A DNA stretch of 64,000 bases from Chitinophaga pollutisoli (GCF_038396755.1 NZ_CP149822.1:5548001-5612000); one strand, 5' to 3'. Shown: positions 26,122-35,755, counted from the first letter of the stretch. Numbers and translations are program-made. Notes: generated by a model from the letters alone, not told the origin.

Positions 26122-28410
26122 ATGACGGCAGGCTTTAACACCAGGATTTGGACATATTTCTGCGGATTTCTTGCCCTTTCGGGCATATCGGCCTGCCAGC
26201 AAGCGGGCAAACCCGGCAAAGCGGACTCGCTCGCCATGCGCGCTGCGTTCGCGGAAAGCCCCGTGCTTACGGCACAACAATCGCTTGAAACGTTCCGGCT
26301 CGAAAACGGGTTTACGGCCCAGGTAGTAGCGGCAGAGCCCCAGGTCATCGTGCCCGTCGCCATGACGTTCGACCATCGCGGCCGCATGTGGGTGGCGGAG
26401 ATGACCGGCTACATGCCCGATACCGCGGGCACCGGGGAAGACGCGCCTAACGGGAAGATCGTTATCCTCGAAGACACCAACGGCGACGGTACCGCCGATA
26501 CCCGCACCGTTTTCCTCGACTCGCTCGTGCTCCCCCGCGCCCTTGCCATCATTAATAATGGTCTGCTCGTAGCTGAGCCCCCGCGCCTGTGGTTCGTCGA
26601 AATCATCAACGATAAACCCGGCCGCAAAACCCTCGTCGATTCCGGCTACACCGAAGGCGGCAACGTGGAACACCAGCCCAACGGTCTCCTCCGCGCCATG
26701 GACAACTGGATCTACTCCGCCAAATCGTCCAAACGCTATCGTTTCGAAAAAGGAAAATGGAAAAAGGAAGACACCCACTTCCGCGGGCAATGGGGCATCA
26801 CGCAAGACGACCAGGGCCGGCTTTACTATAACAACAACTCCGAAAACCTGCTCGGCGATTACTTCTCCCCGGGCCTCGGCAGCCATAATCCCAACCAGCG
26901 CCGCGTAGAAGGGTTCGATGAAAATATTGTCCCCGATAACCGAACGTACCCCATCCGCCCCACGCCGGGCGTGAACCGCGGGTACATGAAAGGCGTGCTC
27001 GACGACAGCCTTCGCCTCGTGAACTTCACCGCGGCCTGCGGACCGGTGATTTACCGCGATCCGTTATTCGGAGAAGGATTCAACGGCAACGCCTTTGTGG
27101 CGGAGCCTTCCGCCAACCTCATCAAACGCAACGTGCTGCGCGACAGCGGTTATTTCGTACGGGGCAAACAAGCCTATGCCGGCCGCGAATTCCTCGCCAG
27201 CACCGACGAGCGCTTCCGCCCCGTCAACCTCAGCCTGGGGCCTGATGGCGCGCTGTATATCCTGGACATGTATCGCGGCATCATCCAGCATAAAACGTAT
27301 CTCACGCCTTACCTGAAAAAGGAAATCGGCATGCGCGAACTGAGCGACCCGCTGAACTGCGGCCGCATCTACCGTATTTTCCCTACCGGTGCGAAACCGG
27401 TTGCCTTCCAGCTGAAAGCAGATCCCGCGTCACTGATCGCCGCATTGGATCATCAAAACGGCTGGATCCGCGACAAAGCCCAGCAAATGCTTGTCGACGC
27501 TCAGCAACAAGCGGTTGTTCCACAGCTCCGGGCCCGTCTCGGGCAACCCGGCATCGGGCGCATCCATGCCATGTGGGCGCTGGAAGGCCTGCATGCCATC
27601 ACCGCCGCGGATCTGCTGCCGCTACTCGATACCAGCGATGCGGCGCTGTGCCGGCAGGCATTGTCCGTATTGCCTTCCATCCTCAACAAAACGAATGCGG
27701 CGCAATTGCGCGCCAGATTGGCGGTGGCGGCAACATCGGCGCAAACGGCTCCCGCGGTCGCATACATCCTGCCCGCCTTCGCGAAATCCGACGCGCCGGG
27801 CGCGCAAACCCTCCTGGCTGCCATCTGGCAACGATTCCCGGATAGCAAAATCGTGGCCGACGCCGTGATCGGCAATGCGCATAACAAAGAACAAGCACTG
27901 CTGACGGCCATCACGCAATGGAACCCGGACACGAACCTGGTGGTGCGCCGCCGGCTCGAAAAGGTGCTGGTCGATATTTCCAACCATCGCAAAGCACGGC
28001 TCGACGAAGCCCTTATCAAAGAATATCCCCGCGGCAACCTGCTCTTCAAAACCATCTGTCAAACCTGCCATGGCGCGGATGGAGAAGGCATCCAATCGCT
28101 CGCGCCGCCGCTCAACCATTCCGAACTGGTGACGGGCAAAAAAGAACGCCTCATCGCCATCGTGCTGTACGGATTAACGGGCCCGGTGCAGGTGAACGGC
28201 AAACTCTACAAATCGCCCGAAATCAACGGTGATATGCCGGGCATTGCAAGCAACGACGAATTCTCTGACAGCGACATCGCGCAGCTGATGAGCTTTATCC
28301 GAAACGCCTGGAGCAACAAAGCCGAAAAGGTGACGGAAAGGGAGGTGCAGGCCGTTCGCAAGCAATACAAAGGCCGCCAGAAGTCGTTTACGATGGAAGA
28401 GCTGAAGTGA
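26122..28410 (+). CDS. Lipoprotein membrane-bound dehydrogenase with C-terminal cytochrome c (PVC-type heme-binding family)
   Basis: This 762-residue protein begins with a lipoprotein signal peptide (GISACQQAG). An N-terminal beta-propeller of the membrane-bound-dehydrogenase type follows (VPVAMTFDHRGRMWVAEMTGY, ILEDTNGDGTADTRTVF, LSLGPDGALYILDMYRG and GRIYRIFP), the last being a strong family marker. HEAT-like helices come next (about 430-620), then a cytochrome c domain with CQTCH at about 646-650 and an axial-Met candidate in GDMPGIASND. Relatives occur in gene sets for periplasmic sugar or glycan oxidation. The specific substrate is unknown. It stops 5 bp before the opposing SDR gene ends. 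Confidence 0.85.
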   Translation: MTAGFNTRIWTYFCGFLALSGISACQQAGKPGKADSLAMRAAFAESPVLTAQQSLETFRLENGFTAQVVAAEPQVIVPVAMTFDHRGRMWVAEMTGYMPDTAGTGEDAPNGKIVILEDTNGDGTADTRTVFLDSLVLPRALAIINNGLLVAEPPRLWFVEIINDKPGRKTLVDSGYTEGGNVEHQPNGLLRAMDNWIYSAKSSKRYRFEKGKWKKEDTHFRGQWGITQDDQGRLYYNNNSENLLGDYFSPGLGSHNPNQRRVEGFDENIVPDNRTYPIRPTPGVNRGYMKGVLDDSLRLVNFTAACGPVIYRDPLFGEGFNGNAFVAEPSANLIKRNVLRDSGYFVRGKQAYAGREFLASTDERFRPVNLSLGPDGALYILDMYRGIIQHKTYLTPYLKKEIGMRELSDPLNCGRIYRIFPTGAKPVAFQLKADPASLIAALDHQNGWIRDKAQQMLVDAQQQAVVPQLRARLGQPGIGRIHAMWALEGLHAITAADLLPLLDTSDAALCRQALSVLPSILNKTNAAQLRARLAVAATSAQTAPAVAYILPAFAKSDAPGAQTLLAAIWQRFPDSKIVADAVIGNAHNKEQALLTAITQWNPDTNLVVRRRLEKVLVDISNHRKARLDEALIKEYPRGNLLFKTICQTCHGADGEGIQSLAPPLNHSELVTGKKERLIAIVLYGLTGPVQVNGKLYKSPEINGDMPGIASNDEFSDSDIAQLMSFIRNAWSNKAEKVTEREVQAVRKQYKGRQKSFTMEELK

Positions 28411-28415
28411 TTCCC

Positions 28416-29087
28416 TTACAACACGAAATGCTTTCCGGTAGCCACATTCCGGAATTCCCCGCTGTTTTTTTGCGCGAAAATGATATCGAGTATACCCGCT
28501 GCGGAGGCTTCCGGCAGCATTGGCGCCTGATCGCCGCCCAGTTTGGTGCGCACCCAGCCCGGGTGTACCGCCGTTACCGTTACCTGTTTGTCTGCTAAAC
28601 GTTGCGCCAGCATTTTGGTGTAGATGTTCACCGCGCCTTTCGACATGCGGTAGGCCGGGCCGTTGACGGCGATTTCCGTGAGCAGCGACATGTCGGTGGA
28701 AATATTGATGATCTGCCCGCCCGGGGGCACGAGCCCGATCACGGCTTCGGTGAAAAATACCAGGCCGGTGACGTTGGTGGAGAAGGTATTTTCGAAGGAA
28801 GGCCGGTCCGGAACGGTTTGGAAAACATCGTCGGCCACGCCGGCGTTGTTGATAAGCAGATCGATGGAAGTGGCCATGCGCGCGAGGGCTTGTTTGCATG
28901 CTTCGATGCTCGATGGGTCGCGGACGTCGAGCGGGAGGCAATAGAATTGCGGATGGCTGAGCGCATCGATGTACCCGGAGCGGGATGTACCGATAACGCG
29001 GTAGCCCTGGCCGAGGAGTTTGGCGGAAAGGGCGAGGCCGATACCGGCATTGGCGCCGGTGATGAGTGCGGTGTGTTGACGCTTCAT
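28416..29087 (-). CDS. Short-chain dehydrogenase/reductase (SDR)
   Basis: This 223-residue classical SDR starts at ATG 29087 (MKRQHTALITGANAGIG); an upstream in-frame start at 29111 adds eight residues and spoils the compact N terminus. The Rossmann glycine motif TGANAGIG lies at about residues 10-17. It is followed by LINNAGVADD (the NNAG structural motif), IINISTDMSLL with the catalytic Ser region, and PAYRMSKGAVN with the catalytic Tyr and Lys (YxxxK). The VHPGWVRTKLGG loop is also family-typical. It probably uses NADP(H) (SRSG after beta-2). The substrate is unknown. It diverges from the response regulator. Confidence 0.9.
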   Translation of the reverse strand: MKRQHTALITGANAGIGLALSAKLLGQGYRVIGTSRSGYIDALSHPQFYCLPLDVRDPSSIEACKQALARMATSIDLLINNAGVADDVFQTVPDRPSFENTFSTNVTGLVFFTEAVIGLVPPGGQIINISTDMSLLTEIAVNGPAYRMSKGAVNIYTKMLAQRLADKQVTVTAVHPGWVRTKLGGDQAPMLPEASAAGILDIIFAQKNSGEFRNVATGKHFVL

Positions 29088-29279
29088 AATGAGGAGAGAG
29101 GTTTGCAGCAAAATTATCTTCCGGGCTCTGCTAAGGCATACGCAGCAACGCGTAATTTAAGGGAACGCGACTTCTACGTATAATCCCTACCACATAACCA
29201 TGTGATACGACCCCGCTAAAGCATAGATTTTCAAGGGATGGTGATTAATATTGTAATCAGACCTCAAAACGCCATTTTA

Positions 29280-29918
29280 ATGATGAAGATCAGGTTGGGA
29301 ATTGCCGATGCCCACCCGGTGATCGGCAAGGGAATCGCGGCCATGCTTTCTCCGCATTCGCATATCGAAACCGTGTTTTCGCTCACCGACTGGCGCGACC
29401 TCCCGCCGGAAATGAGCCGCTCCTCCGTTGACGTTCTCCTGCTGGATCTCCACATGCCCGACCAGAACGTTTCGGGATTATGCAAACTGCTGCGCAGGGA
29501 TTTCCCCGATTGCCGGATCGTCGGCATGTCCGTTACCCAGGAAGCGGTGCAGGTGAAGCAGGTGATGCGCGCCGGCGCCGCCGGCTACCTATTGAAAAGC
29601 ATGGACGAAGATGGCCTGTTGCTGGCCGTGGAATCGGTGTTTGAAGGAAAGCAGTACATCGATGCGAAAGTGAAGACCATGCTGCTGGAAGATCTCTTCC
29701 AACACAAGAAAAGGCTGCGGAAGAAAGATGTGCTGACGCGGAGGGAAACGGAAATCCTGGAACTTATCGCCCGGGAATACAGCAGCCGCGAGATCGCGGA
29801 CAAGCTGTTTGTCAGCCTGCGGACCGTCGATACCCATCGTTTCAACATCATTCAGAAGCTACAGGTAAAAAACGCCGCAGGGCTGATCAAGGAAGCTTAC
29901 AAGCGCGGGCTTGTGTAA
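29280..29918 (+). CDS. LuxR/NarL-type response regulator
   Basis: This regulator is about 212 residues from the ATG at 29280 (a second ATG follows directly; a longer frame from 29238 seems less likely). The receiver domain starts KIRLGIADAHPVIGKGIAAML and has its phosphoacceptor Asp56 in VLLLDLHMPDQNVSG, with the conserved Lys in GYLLKSMDED. The usual acidic pair before His-Pro (DD) is reduced to Asp-Ala here, which may weaken Mg2+ binding. The C-terminal HTH is LTRRETEILELIAREYSS, followed by IADKLFVSLRTVDTHRFNIIQKL. No sensor kinase is adjacent, so it is an orphan or is controlled by a distant kinase. The target genes are unknown. Confidence 0.9.
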   Translation: MMKIRLGIADAHPVIGKGIAAMLSPHSHIETVFSLTDWRDLPPEMSRSSVDVLLLDLHMPDQNVSGLCKLLRRDFPDCRIVGMSVTQEAVQVKQVMRAGAAGYLLKSMDEDGLLLAVESVFEGKQYIDAKVKTMLLEDLFQHKKRLRKKDVLTRRETEILELIAREYSSREIADKLFVSLRTVDTHRFNIIQKLQVKNAAGLIKEAYKRGLV

Positions 29919-30458
29919 TTATTTCAGCTTGGTGAAGGCGATTTTATCGCCCACCTGTACGTGGTATTTGTCGGCGAACCCGGCAATGGTTTCCACGACA
30001 TACTGCGCAGGTTTCAGGGATGGAACGCCGTCTTCGCTGAGCGGTGTGGTGTATTTGCGGATGGAAACGATTTCCATGTTCGCATCTACATACATGATAT
30101 CGAGCGAAATGTAGGTATTCTTCATCCAGAACGATTGTTCAGACGCGAAGTCGAAAATGAACAACATGCCCTGCGTGTCTTCCATGGATTTGCGGTGCAT
30201 GAGGCCTTCGGCTCTTTCTTCGTCGGTTTGCGCCAGTTCGATATCGATGGTCCTGATGGTATCGCCTTTCGCCTTGCTGATGAAGGAAAGCACGCCTTCT
30301 TTCGTGAATACCGGTCCGTCGGCCGCCGGCGTGGTGGCGGCGGAGGGTGTGGTATTGTCAGTAGCGGCGGCGTTATTGCCTTCTTGCCCGCCTTTCGGCT
30401 GGCAGGCGGCCAGGTACAATGCGCCGGTGAGGGCCAGTACCAGGTTGAGTTGCTTCAT
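29919..30458 (-). CDS. DUF192 domain lipoprotein
   Basis: This 179-residue exported lipoprotein has the signal peptide MKQLNLVLALTGALYLAACQ with lipobox LAAC. A low-complexity linker rich in A, T, N and G runs to about residue 50. The DUF192 domain follows: IDIELAQTDEERAEGLMHRKSMEDTQ, MLFIFDFASEQSFWMKNTYISLDIMYVD and VVETIAGFADKYHVQVGDKI, in the order of the family. DUF192 proteins are small periplasmic proteins of unknown role. It sits head-on against the response regulator with no intergenic space, and on minus it follows mqnE by 87 bp, with a hairpin in between. Confidence 0.88.
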   Translation of the reverse strand: MKQLNLVLALTGALYLAACQPKGGQEGNNAAATDNTTPSAATTPAADGPVFTKEGVLSFISKAKGDTIRTIDIELAQTDEERAEGLMHRKSMEDTQGMLFIFDFASEQSFWMKNTYISLDIMYVDANMEIVSIRKYTTPLSEDGVPSLKPAQYVVETIAGFADKYHVQVGDKIAFTKLK

Positions 30459-30497
30459 TTTACGGATTTTAGAGGATTGAAGTTAGTAAAAAAGCAA

Positions 30498-30524
30498 AAG
30501 AGGAAAAGCAAAGCCTTTCCTCTT
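30498..30524 (-). terminator. mqnE terminator
   Basis: AAGAGGAAA (30498-30506) pairs with TTTCCTCTT (30516-30524), with GC closing the loop. On minus it is followed by TTGCTTTTTT. It lies 22 bp past the mqnE stop at 30546 and separates mqnE from the DUF192 gene. Confidence 0.7.
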
Positions 30525-30545
30525 CCGGAAATATTAACAGTTCAT

Positions 30546-31727
30546 TCAATTTGCCAATTCTTCGTCGCTGAACTCCGCGTTGGAGTAATCCCGGATCTCG
30601 TTGTACACGGTGTCGCGCTCCACAGGGGCTCTGCCCGCCTGGCGGATGAGCATAGCCAGTTCGGCGGTACTCATGGAAGGCTTTTGTTCCTCGGCGCCCG
30701 CCATGGAGTAGATTTTCGTGGTATCGTCGATGGTGCCGTCGAGGTCGTTCACGCCGAAAGAAAGCGTCAGCTGTGCGGTGCTGCGGCCAAGCATGGGCCA
30801 GTAAGCCTTCAGGTGGGGGAAGTTGTCCATATACAGGCGGGCAACGGCGTACATTTTCAGGTCTTCCACGATGGAAGATTCCGGTACATGCGCCATTTCG
30901 TTGTCGCCATTGCGGAATTTCAGGGGGATGAACGTATTGAAGCCGTGGGTTTCGTCCTGCAGCTGGCGGAGTTTCTCCATATGATCCACCCTGTGCCAGT
31001 ATTGCTCGACGTGACCGTACAGCATGGTGGCGTTGGTGACCATACCGGTATTGTGCGCGGCTTTGTGGATGGCGAGCCATCCTTCCCCGTCTACCTTATC
31101 GTGGCAAATTTGCGCACGGATGTCCGGGTGGAAGATTTCTGCGCCGCCGCCGGGCAAGCTCTGCAGCCCCGCTTCGTGCATGAGGCGCATGCCTTCTTCG
31201 GTGCTTACTTTGGCTTTGCGGAACATGTAATCCAGTTCCACGGCCGTGAAACCCTTGATATGCAAATCGGGCCTGTGGGCCTTGATCTTACGCATAAGGT
31301 CCATGAAGAATTCCATCTGCATCTTGGGATGCACGCCGCCCACGATGTGGACTTCGGTCACGGGCTGGCCATCGTATTTCTTCACGATGTCGAGCATTTC
31401 ATCAATGCTCAGTTCCCAGCCTTCTTCACGGTTTTTGTATAATTTGGAATAGGAGCAGAATCTGCAGGTAAAAACACAGACGTTGGTAGGCTCGATATGA
31501 AAGTTACGGTTGAAGTACGTCTTGTTCCCGTGCATCCTTTCGCGAACGTGGTTGGCCAGTGCGCCCAGCAATCCGATATCTCCCTTTTCAAACAGCACGA
31601 TGCCTTCTTCCTGCGAAATCCTTTCCTGCGCCAGCACCTTGTCTGCAATGGCCTTCAGCTGCGTGTCGAGCGTGGGTGCGGCAAGGAGGGCGGCAAGCCC
31701 CGGTTTCGGTCCTGTGTTCGTCGTCAT
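30546..31727 (-). CDS. mqnE: Aminofutalosine synthase MqnE (radical SAM)
   Basis: This 393-residue radical SAM enzyme of the futalosine route to menaquinone joins 3-[(1-carboxyvinyl)oxy]benzoate to a SAM-derived deoxyadenosyl radical. The cluster motif is CX3CX2C at Cys84, Cys88 and Cys91 (NVCVFTCRFC). EVHIVGGVHPKMQMEFF, GFTAVELDYMFRKAK, LQSLPGGGAEIFHPDIR and FIPLKFRNGDNEMAH match MqnE rather than the related MqnC or CofH. The ATG overlaps the stop of the M43 protease gene as ATGA, an odd operon partner. The other futalosine genes are not in the window. Confidence 0.93.
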   Translation of the reverse strand: MTTNTGPKPGLAALLAAPTLDTQLKAIADKVLAQERISQEEGIVLFEKGDIGLLGALANHVRERMHGNKTYFNRNFHIEPTNVCVFTCRFCSYSKLYKNREEGWELSIDEMLDIVKKYDGQPVTEVHIVGGVHPKMQMEFFMDLMRKIKAHRPDLHIKGFTAVELDYMFRKAKVSTEEGMRLMHEAGLQSLPGGGAEIFHPDIRAQICHDKVDGEGWLAIHKAAHNTGMVTNATMLYGHVEQYWHRVDHMEKLRQLQDETHGFNTFIPLKFRNGDNEMAHVPESSIVEDLKMYAVARLYMDNFPHLKAYWPMLGRSTAQLTLSFGVNDLDGTIDDTTKIYSMAGAEEQKPSMSTAELAMLIRQAGRAPVERDTVYNEIRDYSNAEFSDEELAN

Positions 31728-33841
31728 TTTGCTTTCACTATTTTATAAGTTCTCACCTGTCGGCTATAGAATAACTTTACAAAGTAAACACCATTTGGGG
31801 CATTTACCAAATCGATTGTCACCCTGTTACCGCTCCGCCGGAGCGCTTCCCGACGGTACACTTCGCGCCCTGCGGCGTCATACACCGAGATGCCCTTCAG
31901 GTCTTCCGGCCACTGCAAAAACTCCACGAAAAACCGGTCCCGGAACGCATTCGGCCAGATGAGCATCCCCTTGCCGGCCAGGTCCGGGTGCACCGGCCTC
32001 GTTTCCAGCCGGATATTGTCGAGATACACGTTGTTTTCCCAGTTACTTACGTTGCGGAACACCACGCGGAAAGTCCGCCCTTTAACCAGGTGCGTCAGCT
32101 CCACCGTATCCCTCCGCCATTCGCCCGCGGCGGGATAAAACTCGACCGTCGTCGGGATCCGGCGGGTGACGAGCGTTTCCCCCCATTTCTTATACCCTGT
32201 GGGCACGATCGTTTGCCCGCAATCGAACGTTACGAACACTTCCAGCGTATCCCAGTAATTGCCCGCAGCGCCGATGGCCGTGGTGGTGGCCGCGGCGAGA
32301 TCAAACACGAGCCGCACCGAATCGCTGCCGGGAGCGGTCATCTCTGGGCCGAGGAGGTCGTCGGTGGCGTGGTTGGTGCCGTAAAAGAAGTTGCGGATTA
32401 CCGCTGCATGCGCGCTGCCGTTACCGTAATTACTTTTGATCCAGGTGACGCCGCGGTCGGGGTTGGCAATCGTAAAGCCTCCCGGCGGGAATACATCTCC
32501 TTCGAAACCCTCCGCCAGCGGATACCCCAAAGGATCGGCGTAGGTCAATCCCACGGCGGCCGTATCGTTGCCGGGTTGCTGATCGGCCACGCCGTTGGGC
32601 AGATCCGTATAAGCTTTCAATGTCATATCGCCTACTGGTACGTTAACCGGCGGTAATTCCACCGTCGTCTGCGCCATGGAGGCCAGGTTGCCGGTCCAGT
32701 TGATGCTCACCGGCGCCGCATTGCCGAGCGTATAGCGGATTACGGCGCTGGTCAGCGGCAGGATCCCCCGGTTCTTCAGTACCACCTGCGGCGTGTGCGC
32801 CGGCGTGCAGAGGTACCCCACGGGCCGAAGCACCGCCGTCACTGAGGCGTCGTTGTCGAATAGCTGCACCGGCTGGCAACCATCGGATTGCATGAGGGAG
32901 CCACGCTGCGTTTCCAGTGCGGTGCGCATGCGCTCCGTTTGCCCGGCGGTGAAGAAGTGCATGCAGCCGTCGTTCACGTAATCCATGTAGTTCATGTACA
33001 TAATGCCCGGCGCAGCGGGCGTGCAATTGTCGGTCAGCACGCCCGACGGACAATCATAATTCTGTGTGCCCTGCAGCGGCGTATCCTCCACATTGTCGTC
33101 GTCTGTACAGGTATTGTTATCGGTGTTTCCCCAGATGTGGTACAGGTAAAAGAAATGGCCCAGTTCATGGGTGAGCGTGCGGCCCTGGTTGAACGGCGGG
33201 CGTGCGGAGCCGCTGTTGCCGAAAGCCCGGTAATGCACGACAACGCCCTGTTCCTCAGGTTCGTACAGCTGCGGGAAGGTGGCCACGCCCAGGTAGTTGT
33301 CCCGCAATTCGCACACCCAGATGTTGAGGTATTTATCCGAATCCCAGGCGTTGGCCCCGCCGGAAGTGGCGAATTTTACTTCGAAGCCGGCGCGGGTGAT
33401 CGGGAAGGTGCGGTCGGAAACGGTGCGCGTGATGCCGTTGGTAGGTTCGCCGTCCGGCGTCCGGGCCGCGAGGCAGAATTGGATCTCCGGGTTGCCGGAA
33501 AGGTTTTGCCAGACCTGGGGCACTTGTGAAAGATCGGCATTTTGCGCGAGGAAGTCGAGGTTGAGGGTGGCCAGCTGGCCGAGCACCTGCTCGTCGGTAA
33601 CCACGGAAGGATCGGGGAGCACGATATGTACTACAACGGGGATGGTAACGCGGTTGAAAGCCCTGAATTGGCCGGGTTCGCGTTTTTTGCGGACGAGCGA
33701 TTGCTCAAGGGCCCGGAGTTTATCCTGGAGGTGCGGTTGTAACCTGAGCTTGCTCTGGAGGGCAATGTCCGTTCCGCATTTGCGTTGTGCGAATGCGGCG
33801 GCTGATAGGGCCAGCAGTGCGGTCAGTAGGAAAATACGCAA
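31724..33841 (-). CDS. M43 family zinc metalloprotease with T9SS type A sorting domain
   Basis: This 705-residue secreted protease starts at a TTG (33841), followed by signal peptide MRIFLLTALLALSAAAFAQ. The catalytic domain holds HELGHFFYLYH, with the zinc ligands His225, His229 and His235, and a Met-turn MYMNYMDYVNDG further on, as in pappalysin-like M43 enzymes. Usually a Gly sits where Tyr232 is. A carbohydrate-binding-like domain with repeated PVHPDLAG and NIRLETRP segments follows, and the C terminus ends with a T9SS type A sorting domain (PNAFRDRFFVEF, VYDAAGREVYRRE, NGVYFVKLFYSRQVRTYKIVK). Type IX export to the cell surface is expected. The 3' end overlaps mqnE by 4 bp. Confidence 0.9.
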   Translation of the reverse strand: MRIFLLTALLALSAAAFAQRKCGTDIALQSKLRLQPHLQDKLRALEQSLVRKKREPGQFRAFNRVTIPVVVHIVLPDPSVVTDEQVLGQLATLNLDFLAQNADLSQVPQVWQNLSGNPEIQFCLAARTPDGEPTNGITRTVSDRTFPITRAGFEVKFATSGGANAWDSDKYLNIWVCELRDNYLGVATFPQLYEPEEQGVVVHYRAFGNSGSARPPFNQGRTLTHELGHFFYLYHIWGNTDNNTCTDDDNVEDTPLQGTQNYDCPSGVLTDNCTPAAPGIMYMNYMDYVNDGCMHFFTAGQTERMRTALETQRGSLMQSDGCQPVQLFDNDASVTAVLRPVGYLCTPAHTPQVVLKNRGILPLTSAVIRYTLGNAAPVSINWTGNLASMAQTTVELPPVNVPVGDMTLKAYTDLPNGVADQQPGNDTAAVGLTYADPLGYPLAEGFEGDVFPPGGFTIANPDRGVTWIKSNYGNGSAHAAVIRNFFYGTNHATDDLLGPEMTAPGSDSVRLVFDLAAATTTAIGAAGNYWDTLEVFVTFDCGQTIVPTGYKKWGETLVTRRIPTTVEFYPAAGEWRRDTVELTHLVKGRTFRVVFRNVSNWENNVYLDNIRLETRPVHPDLAGKGMLIWPNAFRDRFFVEFLQWPEDLKGISVYDAAGREVYRREALRRSGNRVTIDLVNAPNGVYFVKLFYSRQVRTYKIVKAK

Positions 33842-33985
33842 GCGAAAATGGTTAAAATAGGTGATAGTGATATGATGGTGTAAATGTAAACAGGTAAAAC
33901 GTTATTTGGAGGGGAATCCTGCAAAAAGGAGGATTTTCCCGGCCAAACGCCCTGCCTGCCGCATGGTTTTCCGTTCCGTGGGATA

Positions 33986-35620
33986 TTAGCTGAGCGCACC
34001 CGCGATACATCCGCACATCAGGCAGGCGATGGTGCCGCCGATCAGCGCCTTGAGCCCCAGTTCGGTGAGGTTCTTCCGCTGGTTCGGCGCCAGCTGGCTG
34101 ATCCCGCCGATCTGGATGCCGATAGACGCGAAGTTGGCGAAGCCGCATAGCGCGTAAGTGGCGATGAGCAAAGATTTCGGGTCTTGTATCACGTTGGTTT
34201 CCTTCATTTTCGTAAGCGACTGGTAAGCGAGGAATTCGTTCAGCACGGTTTTTATGCCGAGCAGTTGCCCCACCGCCAGGATATCCGTCGTAGCCACACC
34301 GATGAGCCAGGCAACGGGGGAGAAGAGGTAGCCCAACATCATGTCTAACGAAAGCGCCGTATACCGCCCGCCGCTCATCACGGCGATCTGCGCGTTGAGG
34401 TTAGTTTGCTCGCCCACCCAGCCCAGCATGGCATTCACGACATACATCATGGCGGTGAATACGATAAGCATGGCGCCCACGTTGACGGCGAGCTTGAGGC
34501 CGTCGGTGGTGCCGAGGGAGATGGCGTCGAGGAAATTATCGCCCAGTTTTTCCTTCGGGATCCGGAGGTCTTTCTGGATGAGGTGGTCCTGTGTTTCGGG
34601 GAAGAGCAGTTTGGCGCAAACGATGGCGGCGGGCGCGCTCATGATGCTCTGGCTGAGCATGTGGAGCGCGAAGTATTCCTTGGCTGCTTCATCGGCGCCG
34701 CCGAGCATCCCCACATAAGCGGCCATCACGCTGCCGGCCGTATTAGCGAACCCGCCCACCATGATGCACATGATCTCGGAGCGCGTCATTTTGTCGAGGT
34801 AAGGCCTGATCATGAGGGGCGCTTCCGTTTGGCCCAGGAAGATATTGGCGGCGGTGGAAAGGCTTTCCGCCCCGGAAATCCGCATCTTGTTCAGCAGGTA
34901 CGCGAAAACGTACACGATTTTTTGCAGGATGCCGAGGTAGTATAGGATGGAGGAAAGCGCGGCGAAGAAAATGATATTGGGAAGGACCTGTACGGCGAAA
35001 ATATAGCCCCACGCGCCCGAGGGGTCCGCCAATCCCTGGAACATAAAGTCTGTTCCCTTATGACTGATATTGATGAGATCTACAAACGCGCTCGAAACGG
35101 TGCTCAGCGAGCGCCTGAACACGTCGGGCGGGCACCATTGGAAGTACACGGAAACCGTCAGCAGCAGACATGCCGCCAGTACGGTCCATTTCACCAATTC
35201 GACGTTCCTCCCCGGTAAAAAACTCGCCATGAGGAAGATCGGGATCAACCCCGCGGCAAAAGCTACCGCCGGCAGCTGGTACGAAGGGCTGAGCACGATA
35301 CCGAAGAAAAAGCCCGCCAATGCCGCCAAAGCCAGCAACCAGGCCAAAGGGTCGCCCGTCAGCCCAAACCCTTCTTTCGACTTGCGCATCACCCGCCGAA
35401 CGGTAAATACCGCCACCGCCCCGCCGAAGAGGAGCCAGAACACCGGCTGTCCGCCAACGCGCGTGTCCAGCACCCCCATAGCAAACAGGATCTGGGCACA
35501 AATGCCCATCACTACCAATTTCCAGTTAATGGCGCGCCGGTTGTTGCTCAGGAGGTAACAAACGAGCACGAGAAACGTCATGCCCAGCGTACCCCGGGCA
35601 ATATTCTCCCAATGTAACAT
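33986..35620 (-). CDS. CNT family nucleoside transporter
   Basis: This 544-residue membrane protein is of the concentrative nucleoside transporter (NupC) family. About five leading helices of unknown role (residues 1-180, among them LLALAALAGFFFGIV) precede the CNT core. The core has GYIFAVQVLPNIIFFAALSSI, ESLSTAANIFLGQTEAPLMI (the hallmark GQTEAPL), RSEIMCIMVGGFANTAGSVMA and the C-terminal CGFANFASIGIQIGGISQL. The family uses Na+ or H+ symport to take up purine and pyrimidine nucleosides. A nucleoside phosphorylase gene lies about 21 kb away in this window, so the two may be connected functionally. It diverges from the large surface protein gene. Confidence 0.9.
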   Translation of the reverse strand: MLHWENIARGTLGMTFLVLVCYLLSNNRRAINWKLVVMGICAQILFAMGVLDTRVGGQPVFWLLFGGAVAVFTVRRVMRKSKEGFGLTGDPLAWLLALAALAGFFFGIVLSPSYQLPAVAFAAGLIPIFLMASFLPGRNVELVKWTVLAACLLLTVSVYFQWCPPDVFRRSLSTVSSAFVDLINISHKGTDFMFQGLADPSGAWGYIFAVQVLPNIIFFAALSSILYYLGILQKIVYVFAYLLNKMRISGAESLSTAANIFLGQTEAPLMIRPYLDKMTRSEIMCIMVGGFANTAGSVMAAYVGMLGGADEAAKEYFALHMLSQSIMSAPAAIVCAKLLFPETQDHLIQKDLRIPKEKLGDNFLDAISLGTTDGLKLAVNVGAMLIVFTAMMYVVNAMLGWVGEQTNLNAQIAVMSGGRYTALSLDMMLGYLFSPVAWLIGVATTDILAVGQLLGIKTVLNEFLAYQSLTKMKETNVIQDPKSLLIATYALCGFANFASIGIQIGGISQLAPNQRKNLTELGLKALIGGTIACLMCGCIAGALS

Positions 35621-35755
35621 GCGGTATGATAATAAGATAAGGTCAAGACAAGAGGTGATACACCCGGCAAAATAAGGAAAGTAAATAAATCTCTAATAAA
35701 ATAGCAAAAAATTTAATATCTTCCCGGCGCAGAATCATTTTGAACCGCTCCAAGA

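Noticed and set aside
26014..26886. Minus-strand frame overlapping the lipoprotein dehydrogenase-cytochrome gene
   Set aside because: The plus-strand gene has a lipobox, propeller motifs and CxxCH; the minus frame has none.
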